Part shown: positions 1 through 10,400 of the stretch, piece by piece
Layout of the letters: each line of letters starts with the position of its first letter
Position numbering within the stretch: the first letter of the stretch is position 1
Source: Cognataquiflexum nitidum
GTDB lineage: Bacteria; Bacteroidota; Bacteroidia; Cytophagales; Cyclobacteriaceae
Direction of reading: 5' to 3'
Length of the DNA: 64,000 nt
Assembly: GCF_022538055.1 (NCBI RefSeq)
Contig: NZ_JAKZAM010000003.1
Span: 186,001-250,000, forward strand
The notes under the pieces: model-generated
What the model saw: the letters and a program-made list of their open reading frames with translations, nothing else
Databases searched by the model: none
Told to the model about the DNA's origin: nothing
Translations under genes and position numbers: made by a program

Positions 1-2457
1 AAAGAATCCAGCAAAGAAGCCTTAAGCTATATGAGTAGGTTTTCGATGGGAAATGATTTGGCTGATTTCAACAATGACGGATGGATTGACATCATAAGTC
101 TTGACATGTTACCGGAGGACGAAATCGTCCAAAAAATGTCTGCCGCCGAAGACAGCTATGAAATATACCAACTCAAACTGAATTTCGGTTACGGCAGACA
201 GACTACCCGAAACAGCCTGCAGCTAAACAATGCTAACGGCACTTTTTCGGAAATAAGCCAACTTGCAGGAGTCAATGCCACAGACTGGAGTTGGTCCCCT
301 TTGTTCGCGGATTTTGACAATGACGGTTGGAAGGATTTGTTTATTTCCAATGGCATTGCACGCCGGCCAAATGATATGGATTATATCAACTTCATCACCA
401 ATCCCGAAATAAGAGATGGACTGGTACAAAGACCAGATATCAGCGATTTGAAAATTTCGGGTCAGATGCCTCCCGGAGAAGTTCCCAATTATTTTTTCAG
501 AAATTCGGGAAACCTGACATTTGAAAATGTAAGTGAGGCTTGGGGAATAACCGAAGCTACGATTTCCAATGGGGCAGTCTATGCTGACTTGGACAATGAC
601 GGAGATCTTGATTTGATAGTCAACCATATCAATCAACCCTCCGAAATATATGAAAACAAGCTGAATCAATTTACAAATGGTGAAAAACCATCCTTTCTGA
701 AAATCAGGTTTGATGGATCAGGAAACAATAAGTTTGGGATCGGGGTGAGGGTAGAGGCCTACTTAGGTGATGCGAAAATCATTCAGGAAAACTTCACTAC
801 AAGAGGATTCCAGTCTTCCGTTGCGCCGGAGATCAATTTGGGATTGGGAAAAGCTACTAATATTGATTCTCTAAAAGTTATTTGGCCTTCAGGGAAGAGA
901 GAAACTTTCCTCAACCTAGAAGTAAACAAACTGATTACCGTAAAAGAGGAAAATGCATTGCTTGTCTCCATTCCCAAAATTGAAAAAAAGCTTTTTTTAA
1001 CCCAAAAACTCAGTTCGGAGGAAACAGGCTTGGATTTTTTACACGTAGAGGACGATTACAATGACTTCAACAAAGAGCCCCTCCTGCCTCACAAACTTTC
1101 TCATGAAGGACCTGCATTAGCCACTGGGGATGTCAATGGAGATGGATTGGAAGACATATTTATCGGTGGGGCATTAGGTCAGGAGTCAGTTCTATTCCTC
1201 CAAAACAAAAACGGAAAATTTCAGAAGTCTCTGCAAGCGGTTTTTGAAAAAGGCTTGGAATCCGAAGATACCTATGCTGCCTTTGTGCAAAGTGACACAA
1301 AGGAATTTGCAAATTTACTTTTGCTGAATGGAGGAAACAATCCTTCAATTCCACATTCCAATAAAATCCATCAAAATCACGGTTCATATTTCGAATCAAT
1401 TGATCTTCCTATTGATCCGGAAATCCAATATGTAATAGCACTTCCACAAGATTTAGATGGCGATGGTTTGGAGGATTTGTTTGTAGGTGGAAGGAATGTC
1501 ACAGGGAAATATGGACAGCTTCCCAGAAGTTATATCCTCAAGAACAGTGGAAATGGAACCTACATGGATATCACTTCCCAAATGGCACCTGACTTAGCCA
1601 CTATCGGAATGGTCAAGTCCGCTGCTTGGGTAGACTTGGATCAGGATGGTAATATGGATTTGGTTGTGACCGGAGAATGGATGCCGATCAGCATTTTGAT
1701 GCACCGCAATGGGAAATTGGTCAACGAAACTGAAAAATTCGGGTTAGCCAATACTTCAGGCTGGTGGAATACGGTAGAAATTGGAGATTTGAACGGAGAT
1801 GGTTTCCCGGATTTGGTACTAGGAAATCTTGGATTGAACAGCCGGCTAAAAGCCTCCACAGAAGCACCTGTAAGGATGTATGTCAGGGACTTTGACGGAA
1901 ACGGCAGTCTAGAACAAATCCTGACTTACCAAAATAAAGGCAAAGAATATACCATCGCCACACGGGATGAATTGGTGAAGCAAATACCAGTGCTCAAAAA
2001 GGAATTTGTCAGGCATTCAGACTTTGCCGGCAAAACAGTACATGAAATTTTCAAGAACTACAAGTTGGAAGAGGCCATACTTTTCGAAGCCACCCAATTC
2101 AAATCCCTTGCCCTTTTAAATAATCGAGGAAAAGGATTCACTATCCAATCACTTCCTGTTGAATCTCAATTTGCACCCATTCAGGCAATTTTGTTGGAGG
2201 ACCTAGATGGTGATGGAATATTGGATTTGCTCTTAGGGGGGAATATGACAGCCGCTTCTCCCTATTTCGGTGCCTATCAGGGAAGTCATGGATTGGCTTT
2301 GAAAGGAGACGGAAAGGGCGGATTTTCAATTATGGAAAATGGCAAACTCGGTATCCAAGGTGATATCAAACATATCCGTACCATTAAAGTCAAAAATGAA
2401 ACATGGATTCTCTTTGTCAAAAACGATGGAGAATTGGAGGTTTTTAAAAAGCCATAA
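1..2457 (+). CDS. FG-GAP/VCBS repeat protein with ASPIC/UnbV domain, 5'-truncated by window edge
   Basis: The reading frame is open from base 1, so the gene begins before the window; the ATG at 31 is probably internal. Repeated Asp-rich motifs (DFNNDGW, DFDNDGW, DLDNDGD, DVNGDGLED, DLDGDGLED, DLNGDGFPD, DLDGDGILD) are calcium-binding FG-GAP/VCBS blades of a beta-propeller. An ASPIC/UnbV-type segment lies at about residues 225-310 (FGIGVRVEAYLG, then LGLGKATNIDSLKVIWPSG). Such proteins in Bacteroidota are usually exported and often sit near carbohydrate-use or TonB-dependent transport loci; the role here is unknown. The 3' end is intact. A weak hairpin (GCCAT-aaac-ATGGC, 2451-2464) followed a few bases later by a T-run may be the terminator. 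Confidence 0.9.
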   Translation, partial: KESSKEALSYMSRFSMGNDLADFNNDGWIDIISLDMLPEDEIVQKMSAAEDSYEIYQLKLNFGYGRQTTRNSLQLNNANGTFSEISQLAGVNATDWSWSPLFADFDNDGWKDLFISNGIARRPNDMDYINFITNPEIRDGLVQRPDISDLKISGQMPPGEVPNYFFRNSGNLTFENVSEAWGITEATISNGAVYADLDNDGDLDLIVNHINQPSEIYENKLNQFTNGEKPSFLKIRFDGSGNNKFGIGVRVEAYLGDAKIIQENFTTRGFQSSVAPEINLGLGKATNIDSLKVIWPSGKRETFLNLEVNKLITVKEENALLVSIPKIEKKLFLTQKLSSEETGLDFLHVEDDYNDFNKEPLLPHKLSHEGPALATGDVNGDGLEDIFIGGALGQESVLFLQNKNGKFQKSLQAVFEKGLESEDTYAAFVQSDTKEFANLLLLNGGNNPSIPHSNKIHQNHGSYFESIDLPIDPEIQYVIALPQDLDGDGLEDLFVGGRNVTGKYGQLPRSYILKNSGNGTYMDITSQMAPDLATIGMVKSAAWVDLDQDGNMDLVVTGEWMPISILMHRNGKLVNETEKFGLANTSGWWNTVEIGDLNGDGFPDLVLGNLGLNSRLKASTEAPVRMYVRDFDGNGSLEQILTYQNKGKEYTIATRDELVKQIPVLKKEFVRHSDFAGKTVHEIFKNYKLEEAILFEATQFKSLALLNNRGKGFTIQSLPVESQFAPIQAILLEDLDGDGILDLLLGGNMTAASPYFGAYQGSHGLALKGDGKGGFSIMENGKLGIQGDIKHIRTIKVKNETWILFVKNDGELEVFKKP

Positions 2458-2742
2458 ACATGGCCTCCCATTTTTTTCAGTACAATTGGATACAAGTTGA
2501 GGTAATTAGGCTTCAATTCCAATTACTGCAATTTCAACACTGAACCAACAGTGATATACTACATGAATTACTGACAAAGGCCATTGATAAAAATGAAAAG
2601 TACCTTATTAAATTTCGACCTATGAAGTAATAAGTGCGCATCTGCAACTTTTCCCTATTCTTATTTATTCTGAAAAACCGCCCCTTAAAACTTGAATGAA
2701 ATACAGCAGGTTACAGCAAACATCAAATCGCCCAAAATAAAA

Positions 2743-3312
2743 TTAAACCTTGGTTTCTAACTTGTTTTTCAAATCAATTAATTCCCTCAGAAGTTTCCGT
2801 TCTCTTTCAATTGCAGCTTTTTTGTGGGTATCAAAATTTTTCTCTACTTCTGCCAAGGATTCGAAATTATATCTGTATTTTGCTCTGATCCTAAAATACA
2901 AGGTGCTTAGGAAAAACACCATAGTAAGCAGAGTGGCAATCAGTAGAAACCTTCCAAAAAATGATGCTTGCTTGATTTGATAATCCTTGTTTTCTACCAA
3001 CAATTTTTCATTCAAAATCAGGCTCAAACTATCAATTGACCGGTTCGAAATCAAGAGTGAATCTGTTTTTAATTGGTTGTTTTCGAGTAAGGATTTAATT
3101 ATTGAATCTGTGGAATCACTATGGCTTTGAACAATAAATTTTAATTGCTTTAAGTCTTCTTCATTCACAATAAAGTGACTATTGGAATTGGATGCGGGAA
3201 AGAACATCTCCTCAAAGAGTATAGAAATACTGTCTGAAAATTTGGAAGTCACATTTTCATCAAAGTTATCCGCTTGGATGAAAAGCATAATTGCAAAAAT
3301 AATTGAATACAT
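2743..3312 (-). CDS. small coiled-coil membrane protein (paralogue of the gene at 62994)
   Basis: A 189-residue protein with a hydrophobic N-terminus (possible signal peptide), a Ser/Asp/Leu-rich heptad-like region, one transmembrane segment at about residues 118-140 and a charged helical tail. The tail reads FDTHKKAAIERERKLLREL, closely matching FDQHRKNTLERERKLKREL in the protein encoded at 62994-63587, which has the same layout. I infer one protein family with two members at opposite ends of the window. Function is not recognised; a cell-envelope role is only a guess from topology. It stands alone on the minus strand, divergent from parA. Confidence 0.75.
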   Translation of the reverse strand: MYSIIFAIMLFIQADNFDENVTSKFSDSISILFEEMFFPASNSNSHFIVNEEDLKQLKFIVQSHSDSTDSIIKSLLENNQLKTDSLLISNRSIDSLSLILNEKLLVENKDYQIKQASFFGRFLLIATLLTMVFFLSTLYFRIRAKYRYNFESLAEVEKNFDTHKKAAIERERKLLRELIDLKNKLETKV

Positions 3313-3643
3313 TTTGTCGGGCTTATAGGAAGGTTTACAGAACTTTATTTGAACCGGCTAAGGAAAGTCAGTATACTTTTGGACCTTAAGTAACAAAAAA
3401 ATAAACATGTCAAAAAAATAAATTCTATAAAATAGAACCATCAGTTTTTAATTGTAAATAAATTGAATGTAAAAAAGTTAAATAAAATTTTTTTTAGAAA
3501 TTATAACGTTTTTCCCAAAATAAATTTCATTTTCATGTTCTAAATCCAGATATAGCTAAGATTCAATCAGTGTGTTTAATCTTAATTTTCAATCTGTTTT
3601 TGGGTCACAATGATTAAAATAAGAATGTATACCTGTAAAATAA
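3313..3643. other. AT-rich divergent intergenic region
   Basis: About 330 bases between two divergent genes, very A/T-rich with T- and A-runs. It must hold both promoters, but I cannot place a convincing TTTG/TAnnTTTG pair. No ORF or RNA was recognised. Confidence 0.5.
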
Positions 3644-4408
3644 ATGGGAAAAGTTATTGCAGTTGCAAACCAAAAAGGCGGTGTAGGAAAAACCACAACA
3701 GCCATGAATTTAGCTGCTAGTTTGGCAGTCCTAGAATACAAAACATTAATCATTGATGCAGACCCACAGGCAAACACCAGTTCCGGACTTGGGGTTAATA
3801 AGGAAGATACAAATGGAAGTATTTATGACTGTTTGATTGCGGGAGCGGAATTAAAAAACATAATTCAACCTACCGAATTTAAAAACCTTTATTTGGTGCC
3901 TTCAGTAATAGACCTTGCCGGGGCAGAAATCGAGTTAATCAATATAGAAAATAGGGAGGAGGTATTAAAGCTTGTCATAAGCAATTCAAAGGAGGATTTT
4001 GATTACATAATTATCGATTGCTCTCCCTCACTCGGTATCATTACCATCAATGCACTCACAGCTTGCGATTCAGTTATTATCCCTGTGCAATGTGAGTATT
4101 TTGCATTGGAAGGCCTTGGAAAACTGCTCAATACCATAAGGATAATTCAGACTAGACTCAATCCACAACTTGAAATCGAAGGGATACTGTTGACCATGTA
4201 TGATCCAAGGTTAAGACTTTCCAATCAGGTGGTGGAAGAAATCAAGCTTCACTTCAAACACATCGTGTTTGAAACCATCATTCCAAGGAATGTAAAGTTG
4301 TCCGAATCCCCAAGTTTTGGATTGCCGGTGCTGTCCCTGGATGCCGATGGGAAAGGGGCCATTGCCTACTTAAATCTTGCACGGGAAATTACCCTCAAAA
4401 ATTCCTAA
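3644..4408 (+). CDS. parA: ParA/Soj-family ATPase
   Basis: A 254-residue deviant-Walker ATPase. Walker A is KGGVGKTT at residues 11-18, including the signature early Lys of the ParA/MinD group; Walker A' is IIDADPQAN around residues 37-43; Walker B is IIIDCSPSLG near residue 122. Length matches chromosomal Soj/ParA proteins, which move or position DNA or protein cargo by ATP-dependent dimerisation on the nucleoid. Usually parB lies directly downstream; here the next gene is on the opposite strand and no ParB is visible in the window. It may therefore be an orphan ParA with another cargo, or the partner lies elsewhere. The ATG at 3644 opens the domain at once. Confidence 0.92.
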   Translation: MGKVIAVANQKGGVGKTTTAMNLAASLAVLEYKTLIIDADPQANTSSGLGVNKEDTNGSIYDCLIAGAELKNIIQPTEFKNLYLVPSVIDLAGAEIELINIENREEVLKLVISNSKEDFDYIIIDCSPSLGIITINALTACDSVIIPVQCEYFALEGLGKLLNTIRIIQTRLNPQLEIEGILLTMYDPRLRLSNQVVEEIKLHFKHIVFETIIPRNVKLSESPSFGLPVLSLDADGKGAIAYLNLAREITLKNS

Positions 4409-4622
4409 GTGGATACTTTGGAATCCACGTGCCAATAAAAGGTGCGGAGTCCATCATTGGTTTTAGAACATTCCCATTTACCAAAAAACCCGGCAATCCT
4501 AAAGTCTGAAATCAAGTAGTGACAATAAAAGAAAGAAATAAAAATCTTGGTGCGGTAGTTATTTTGCGGATCTAAGTTCAGCCGATCAAATATTTTGTAG
4601 TTTAGAATCGCCAAAAAAAGTA

Positions 4623-5963
4623 TCAGTTCCCAAAAACCACTTTTACACCCTCAGCTTTCATTTTTTCCACTTTTGCAACTTTAGAATCAATAACTGTATT
4701 CCAAAGGTAAAGTGATTTGAGAGAATGGATCTCGGAAAGGGCTTCCAAACCTGATTCGCTGACTTTGGTCCCGTTAAGGTTCAAACTTTCGAGTTTGGAA
4801 AGAATCTTCAAAGATGAAATTCCGGAATCTGAGATGGGATTATTTTCGATCCGCAGTCTTTGCAAATTGGAAAACTGAGCTACCTGATTCAGGTCAGCAT
4901 CCTGAACTCCTGTCCCGGCCAAACTGAGCCAATAAATCTGGTCTTTGATAGGCAAAAGTGCTTTCAATAATTCGGAGGCCTGATTCTTTGCGGCATCCGA
5001 TGGTAAGACAACATCCAAAGCACCGGATTCATGAGAGAGAACCCTTACCCGAAATCCCATTTTCTCCAAAGCCTTGAGATGAACAGTATCGATGCTCACC
5101 GCTATCATTTTCTCCCCTCCGAGAATATTTAGTCTTGGCTTTGCCCATGCGATGATTTCTTCATCCGCAGCCATCAAGGATACTTTGGGATCTGCCTTCC
5201 CCATTGCTATCCACCAAATGAGTATTTGGATTTCTTCCTCCGTTAGGGGCTTTTTCCCTTCGGCAGGCATAAAATCATCGTGGTCATACGGCAGCGTTAC
5301 TCTCCTTATCAACTCACTTTTTTCGGCATCAGCAGCAATAAAAACCGGGCCGTTTTCTCCCCCTTTGAGCATTGTCTCATAGGAAACCAAGTTCAGATCA
5401 CCTTTGGTTTTTCCGGGTCGGTGACAGCTTTGACACTTACTTCGAAAAACAGGCTGAATCACATCGGTAAAAACCTCCGCATCCTCCACCTTAGCCAAAA
5501 CCCGCCCTTTGGTCTCTTTTTGCTTTTCACCAAAAGGTGCAAAAGCAGTCAGATAATCTTCTCCATGAGTCAGGCTTCCTCCAAAATGTCCGGTAACAGA
5601 AAGTGCCAGGATCATAAATCCCAACACAATATAATTCAGCTTTTTGCTGAATCTAGGCTCATTCTTATTCACCCACCAAGCAATTCCAGAAATAATGACC
5701 GTGGTCCATCCAGCCACCAAATGAATATCCAAAAGGTCGTCCTCATATCCCCCGGATTGCGAAAGCATAAAACCCAACACCGCCGCAATCAAGGCACTGA
5801 TGGTTCCCAAAAGCAAAGAAAAATTCACAGCTTCCTGCATCGCGGGCCTTTTCCCAAATACCTCATAAGCTTTAAAAAAGACTGCTATGATCAAAAAGCC
5901 AATGGGCAAATGAACCCAAAGTGGGTGAAACCGGCCGATGAAAGTAATCAGGTCTTGTATCAT
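4623..5963 (-). CDS. DUF2231-like membrane protein with c-type cytochrome motif and leucine-rich repeats
   Basis: A 446-residue protein with three recognisable parts. The N-terminal 140 residues hold about four transmembrane helices starting WVHLPIGFLIIAVFF, like DUF2231 proteins. A planctomycete-type cytochrome segment carries the haem motif CQSCH near residue 176. The C-terminal third has leucine-rich repeats (LQRLRIENNPISDSG, LESLNLNGTKVSESG). It is the last gene of a three-gene minus-strand operon, 12 bases after the DUF1501 gene. Family precedent suggests an envelope haem protein working with the two secreted partners; the electron donor or substrate is unknown. Confidence 0.85.
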   Translation of the reverse strand: MIQDLITFIGRFHPLWVHLPIGFLIIAVFFKAYEVFGKRPAMQEAVNFSLLLGTISALIAAVLGFMLSQSGGYEDDLLDIHLVAGWTTVIISGIAWWVNKNEPRFSKKLNYIVLGFMILALSVTGHFGGSLTHGEDYLTAFAPFGEKQKETKGRVLAKVEDAEVFTDVIQPVFRSKCQSCHRPGKTKGDLNLVSYETMLKGGENGPVFIAADAEKSELIRRVTLPYDHDDFMPAEGKKPLTEEEIQILIWWIAMGKADPKVSLMAADEEIIAWAKPRLNILGGEKMIAVSIDTVHLKALEKMGFRVRVLSHESGALDVVLPSDAAKNQASELLKALLPIKDQIYWLSLAGTGVQDADLNQVAQFSNLQRLRIENNPISDSGISSLKILSKLESLNLNGTKVSESGLEALSEIHSLKSLYLWNTVIDSKVAKVEKMKAEGVKVVFGN

Positions 5964-5975
5964 ATTTTGACCATC

Positions 5976-7484
5976 CTAGGTTAAAATACCCTTTACCACA
6001 TGACCTTCTACATCGGTCAGCCTAAACCTCCGGCCTTGATGCTTGTAGGTGAGTTTTTCGTGGTCTATCCCAAAAAGATGTAAAATCGTAGCCTGCAGGT
6101 CATGCACATGAACCGGATCTTTGACCACATTATATCCAAAATCATCTGTTTCTCCATAGGTAAATCCGGGCTTCACTCCAGCCCCACACATCCATTTGGT
6201 AAAGCAGCGTGGATGATGGTCCCGGCCATAATTATCCGGTGAAAGCGTGCCTTGACTGTACACCGACCTTCCAAATTCACCTCCCCAAACGACAAGCGTA
6301 TCCTCCAACAAGCCCCTTTGCTTGAGGTCCTTGATCAGTGCAGCTGTCGCCCGGTCAGTTTTCTGGCATTGGTTTTTTATCCCTCCGGGCAAATTCCCGT
6401 GCTGGTCCCATCCCTGATGGTAGAGCTGTACAAATTTGACATCCTTTTCAATGAGCTTTCTCGCCAAAAGGCAATTGGCGGCATAAGTACCGGGATCGCG
6501 GCTGCCTTCACCATACATCTCATACACCGAGTCAGGCTCCTTGGACATATCCGTAATTTCCGGTACCGAGGTCTGCATCCGGAAGGCCATCTCATATTGG
6601 GCGATGCGGGCACTGATTTCAGGATCGCCATAAGTATCCAACTGCACCTCATTCAATGATTTGAGGTAATCGAGCATTTCGCGCCTGTCTTTTCCATCGT
6701 AATTTTCAGGATTGCCAAGATAAAGTACAGGGTCTTGCCCAGACCGGAATTGGATGCCTTGGTATTGGGAAGGAAGAAAACCATTTCCCCAAAGTCTGGC
6801 ATAAAGCGGTTGGTCCTGCACCGCATTTTTGGAAACCAATACGATAAAAGATGGCAGGTTTTGGTTGTCCGAACCCAAACCATAACTCAACCAAGCGCCC
6901 ATCGAGGGTCGGCCCGGAAGCTGATGACCTGTCTGGAAAAAAGTAATGGCCGGATCATGATTGATCTGTCCGGTCTGCATGCTTTTGATAAAACAAAGTT
7001 CATCCACGATCTCAGCAGTATGGGGCATCAGTTCACTGACCCAAGCCCTGCTTTGGCCATATTGGCTAAATTTGAAAGCTGAAGCAGTCATAGGAAACGA
7101 ACTTTGATCGGCACTCATCCCGGTAAGACGTTGCCCGTCTCTCACCGAATCAGGGAGCTCCTGCCCGTGAAGGTCCATGAGCTTTGGTTTGTAATCATAC
7201 AATTCCAATTGGGAAGGCCCACCACTTTGAAAGAGATAAATCACCCGCTTTGCCTTGGGCATAAAATGCGGCAAGCCTGCCAATCCATTTGCTGACTCAG
7301 AAAGCAAAGGCGGGGTTTGGGGATTTTCTGCAAAAATCTTCTCCATTCCCATCAGCGAGCCCAAGGCCAGGGAACCAAGTCCCAAAGAAGTTTTTGTCAA
7401 AAACCTCCTTCTGTCCATATTCTTTTCAATCTCCTGAAGATCCCTGTTGGAAGACCTGAGAGGGGCATCGTGATGGTGACTCAT
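5976..7484 (-). CDS. DUF1501 protein with Tat-type signal
   Basis: A 502-residue DUF1501 protein (sulfatase/alkaline-phosphatase-like fold in this family). The N-terminus has a twin-arginine signal (RRRFLTKTSLGLGSLALGS, residues 26-44) preceded by a His-rich stretch. Family-like motifs are LFQSGGPSQLELYDYKP, VVWGGEFGRSVYSQG and DHHPRCFTKW, the last rich in possible metal ligands. The start at 7484 is one base from the end of the upstream gene, arguing for translational coupling; the Met just before the RRR is an alternative. In Planctomycetes and Bacteroidota these genes are nearly always paired with DUF1549/DUF1553 genes, as here. The reaction is unknown. Confidence 0.88.
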   Translation of the reverse strand: MSHHHDAPLRSSNRDLQEIEKNMDRRRFLTKTSLGLGSLALGSLMGMEKIFAENPQTPPLLSESANGLAGLPHFMPKAKRVIYLFQSGGPSQLELYDYKPKLMDLHGQELPDSVRDGQRLTGMSADQSSFPMTASAFKFSQYGQSRAWVSELMPHTAEIVDELCFIKSMQTGQINHDPAITFFQTGHQLPGRPSMGAWLSYGLGSDNQNLPSFIVLVSKNAVQDQPLYARLWGNGFLPSQYQGIQFRSGQDPVLYLGNPENYDGKDRREMLDYLKSLNEVQLDTYGDPEISARIAQYEMAFRMQTSVPEITDMSKEPDSVYEMYGEGSRDPGTYAANCLLARKLIEKDVKFVQLYHQGWDQHGNLPGGIKNQCQKTDRATAALIKDLKQRGLLEDTLVVWGGEFGRSVYSQGTLSPDNYGRDHHPRCFTKWMCGAGVKPGFTYGETDDFGYNVVKDPVHVHDLQATILHLFGIDHEKLTYKHQGRRFRLTDVEGHVVKGILT

Positions 7485-7485
7485 A

Positions 7486-10400
7486 TTATCTTTTGGTTAG
7501 AAAAGCATCTGAATTGATAATGGCACTGGCGGTAACGGCATTGGCCGCAAGATGGAAAGGATCTAATTCTTTAGGAATCTGATATTCCCCTGAAGCCAAC
7601 CAGCCTTTGGTCTTGTTTTGATCTGCCTTGAATTTACGGTATTCATTTTCCCTCAATTCTATAAGAATTTGAAGCTCCTTAGGATTGGGTTTTCTTCCTG
7701 TCAGTCTGCGGAAAGTATCTTCTATAGACTTGGAGATTTCCGGATAAGCCAGCATTTTTTCTCCCAAAACCTTGGAAGCCTCCACAAAAGTCGGATCATT
7801 CATCAGTACCAAAGCTTGAAGCGGGGTATTGGTTTCCTGCCTTTTGCTCACCGAAAAGCTATGATCAGGTGCATCGAATATGGACAATGTAGGATGGTGA
7901 ACCGAGCGTTTCCAAATCGTGTACATACTCCTCCGATAGAGATTTCCCCCTTTATCCTGCACGTAGTTGGCTCCATTGACTTTCCAAAGACCTTCAGGTT
8001 GGTAAGGAAACACACTTTTGCCTCCAATCGTCGGATTCAGCAAACCTGCGGCAAAAAGCGCATTATCACGGATCAATTCTGCAGGAAGTCGGACCGACGG
8101 CCCGCGGGCAAGGAGGTAATTGTCAGGATCCTTTTCCATCAGTTCCGGCCTGTTTTTCGAGGCTTGACGGTAAGTGGCAGAGGTGACAATCAGACGCTGC
8201 ATGGCTTTGACATCCCAAGCGGAATTTTGAAATTCCAAAGCCAGCCAATCCAACAATTCCGGATGAGAAGGCAATTGTCCTTGATTCCCAAAATCCTCGG
8301 AAGTTACGACCATCCCGTTTCCAAAGTAATTTTGCCAAAAACGGTTGACTGCTACCCTTGCGGTGAGTGGATTTTCTGCATCCGTCAGCCATTGAGCCAG
8401 TCCAAGGCGGTTTTTGGGAAGGTCTTCGCGCATGGGCAAGACGCTCTCAGGGGTATTGGGAAAAACCTCTTCTCCCCTCATATTATATTCCCCACGGGTC
8501 AAAACATAAGTGGGCCGCTTATTGGTTTTGTCCTGCATGACCATCATCTCCGGAATCCGCTCCACAGAATCCGCATAGGCTTTTCTCTTAGCCACCACCG
8601 CTTGTAGCTTTTCTTTATAAGCCAAAGAATGGTTATTGAGGTACAGTTTTTTCAGGGCTTGTCTTTCTTGGGCGCTAAACTCGTTGCCAGATTGGGCAAG
8701 GATTGACTTATATTCTTCTAACCTCACAATCTGCAATACCTCCAAAGAAGAGAGTTCTTTGTCGTAGACACTCACTTCATCCACCAAAGCGTCTTTGAGT
8801 CCCTTGCCTCTCCACACTGCCCCTACCTGCAAACCCGGCTGTCCCCCCTGAAAAAGGATGTCTTTGTACAGATTGTCATGGGTAGTTTGGGTAGCCATTT
8901 CAAGTCCGTTTAGGAATATATTGAGTCCATTTGCTTTGGAAGAACCGTCATACGTCATGACCAGATTGATCCATTGGTCCCGGGGAATATCCTGTTCTGT
9001 GACTTTGGTGATGGCATTGTATGGAGCGGTGTGCGCCATCAGCAATTCCAAGCGGTTGTTTTTGAGACTGAGGTGATATCCACGCCAGTTATAAAGCACT
9101 GCGCCTGAACCCTTGTGAAAAATCACTCCATCAGTCAAAGATTTGGGTACAGTAATCCAAATACTCACAGAAAAAGGTTCGCTGCGCGAAAAAATACCCG
9201 AACCGCCCAAATCCAGCCAGGAATCCCCGTTGAGTTTGACAGCTTTTCCTCTAAAGCCCTCTACATAGGCAGGTTTCTGGTTTTTCACCTCGCTGCTTTC
9301 CATCGTTCCTTTTTGGGAAGGATTGAGATTGTTTTGTATGGAGTTTTGGTCAAAAGAATAAAACCCGACCCGACTTGCCGGAAAATCCAGTTTGGCAATT
9401 TTTTGAAGGGAACTGGATGCCAACCAAGCCTGAAATGCCTTTTCTTCCTTCTCAGCCACTATTTTCAGTTCCTCTTCCTCCCTGTTTTTTTGGGAAAGCA
9501 AGTAGGAAAGCATGTTGTCTTTCTCCGTATCTGTCAAAAGCATCGTCGGAACAGGTGTGGCATCATCCCAAGAAATCTGACCGGCCTCATCCACCTGATT
9601 GAAAAAACTGCTGAGCTCAAAGAAATTTTTCTGGGAAATGGGGTCGTACTTGTGGTCATGACACCGCGCACAGCCCAGCGTCAAAGCCATAAAAGCCTGA
9701 CCCATGGTACTCGTCCGGTCTACTACATATTCCACCCGAAACTCTTCCTCTACAATGCCTCCTTCCATATTTTGGGGATGAATGCGGTTGAATGCCGTCG
9801 CTATCAGCTGTTCTTTGGTAGGATTGGGAAGAAGGTCTCCCGCCAACTGATGGGTGATAAACTGGTCATAAGGTAGGTTTTGGTTGAAAGCCCTGATAAC
9901 CCAATCCCGATAGGGCGATGCATCCCGATACCGGTCTACGGTGTAGCCATGTGTATCGGCAAACCTCGCAATGTCCATCCAATGCATGGCCATTTTCTCC
10001 CCATAATGCGCAGAATTGAGCAATCTGTCGACCTGTTTTTCATAAGCATTGACGGAAGGGTCAGCAAGAAAGGCATCTATCTCAGCCAGGCTTGGAGGCA
10101 AACCTATCAAATCCAGACTCAATCTTCTCAGGAGCGTTTCCTTATCCGCCTCTTGCGATGGTTTGATTCCTTCCTGTTCCAATTTGCTAAGTACAAAGTG
10201 GTCAATGGGATTTTTGGTCCATGATTTATCCTTTACTTTCGGAATGTCATGTTTTTGAGGAGGGATAAAAGCCCAATGCTTTTTGTATTCAGCCCCATCT
10301 TCTATCCATTTGATCAGGATGGCCTTTTCCTTTGGAGTCAAGGTCAAGTTTGATTCTTGGGAAGGCATGCGGAACTCCGGATCTTCTGAAATGATCCGGT

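Noticed and set aside
4405-4614. 69-residue minus-strand frame next to parA
   Set aside because: No motif, poor start context and composition of intergenic DNA; may be read-through of the region between convergent genes.
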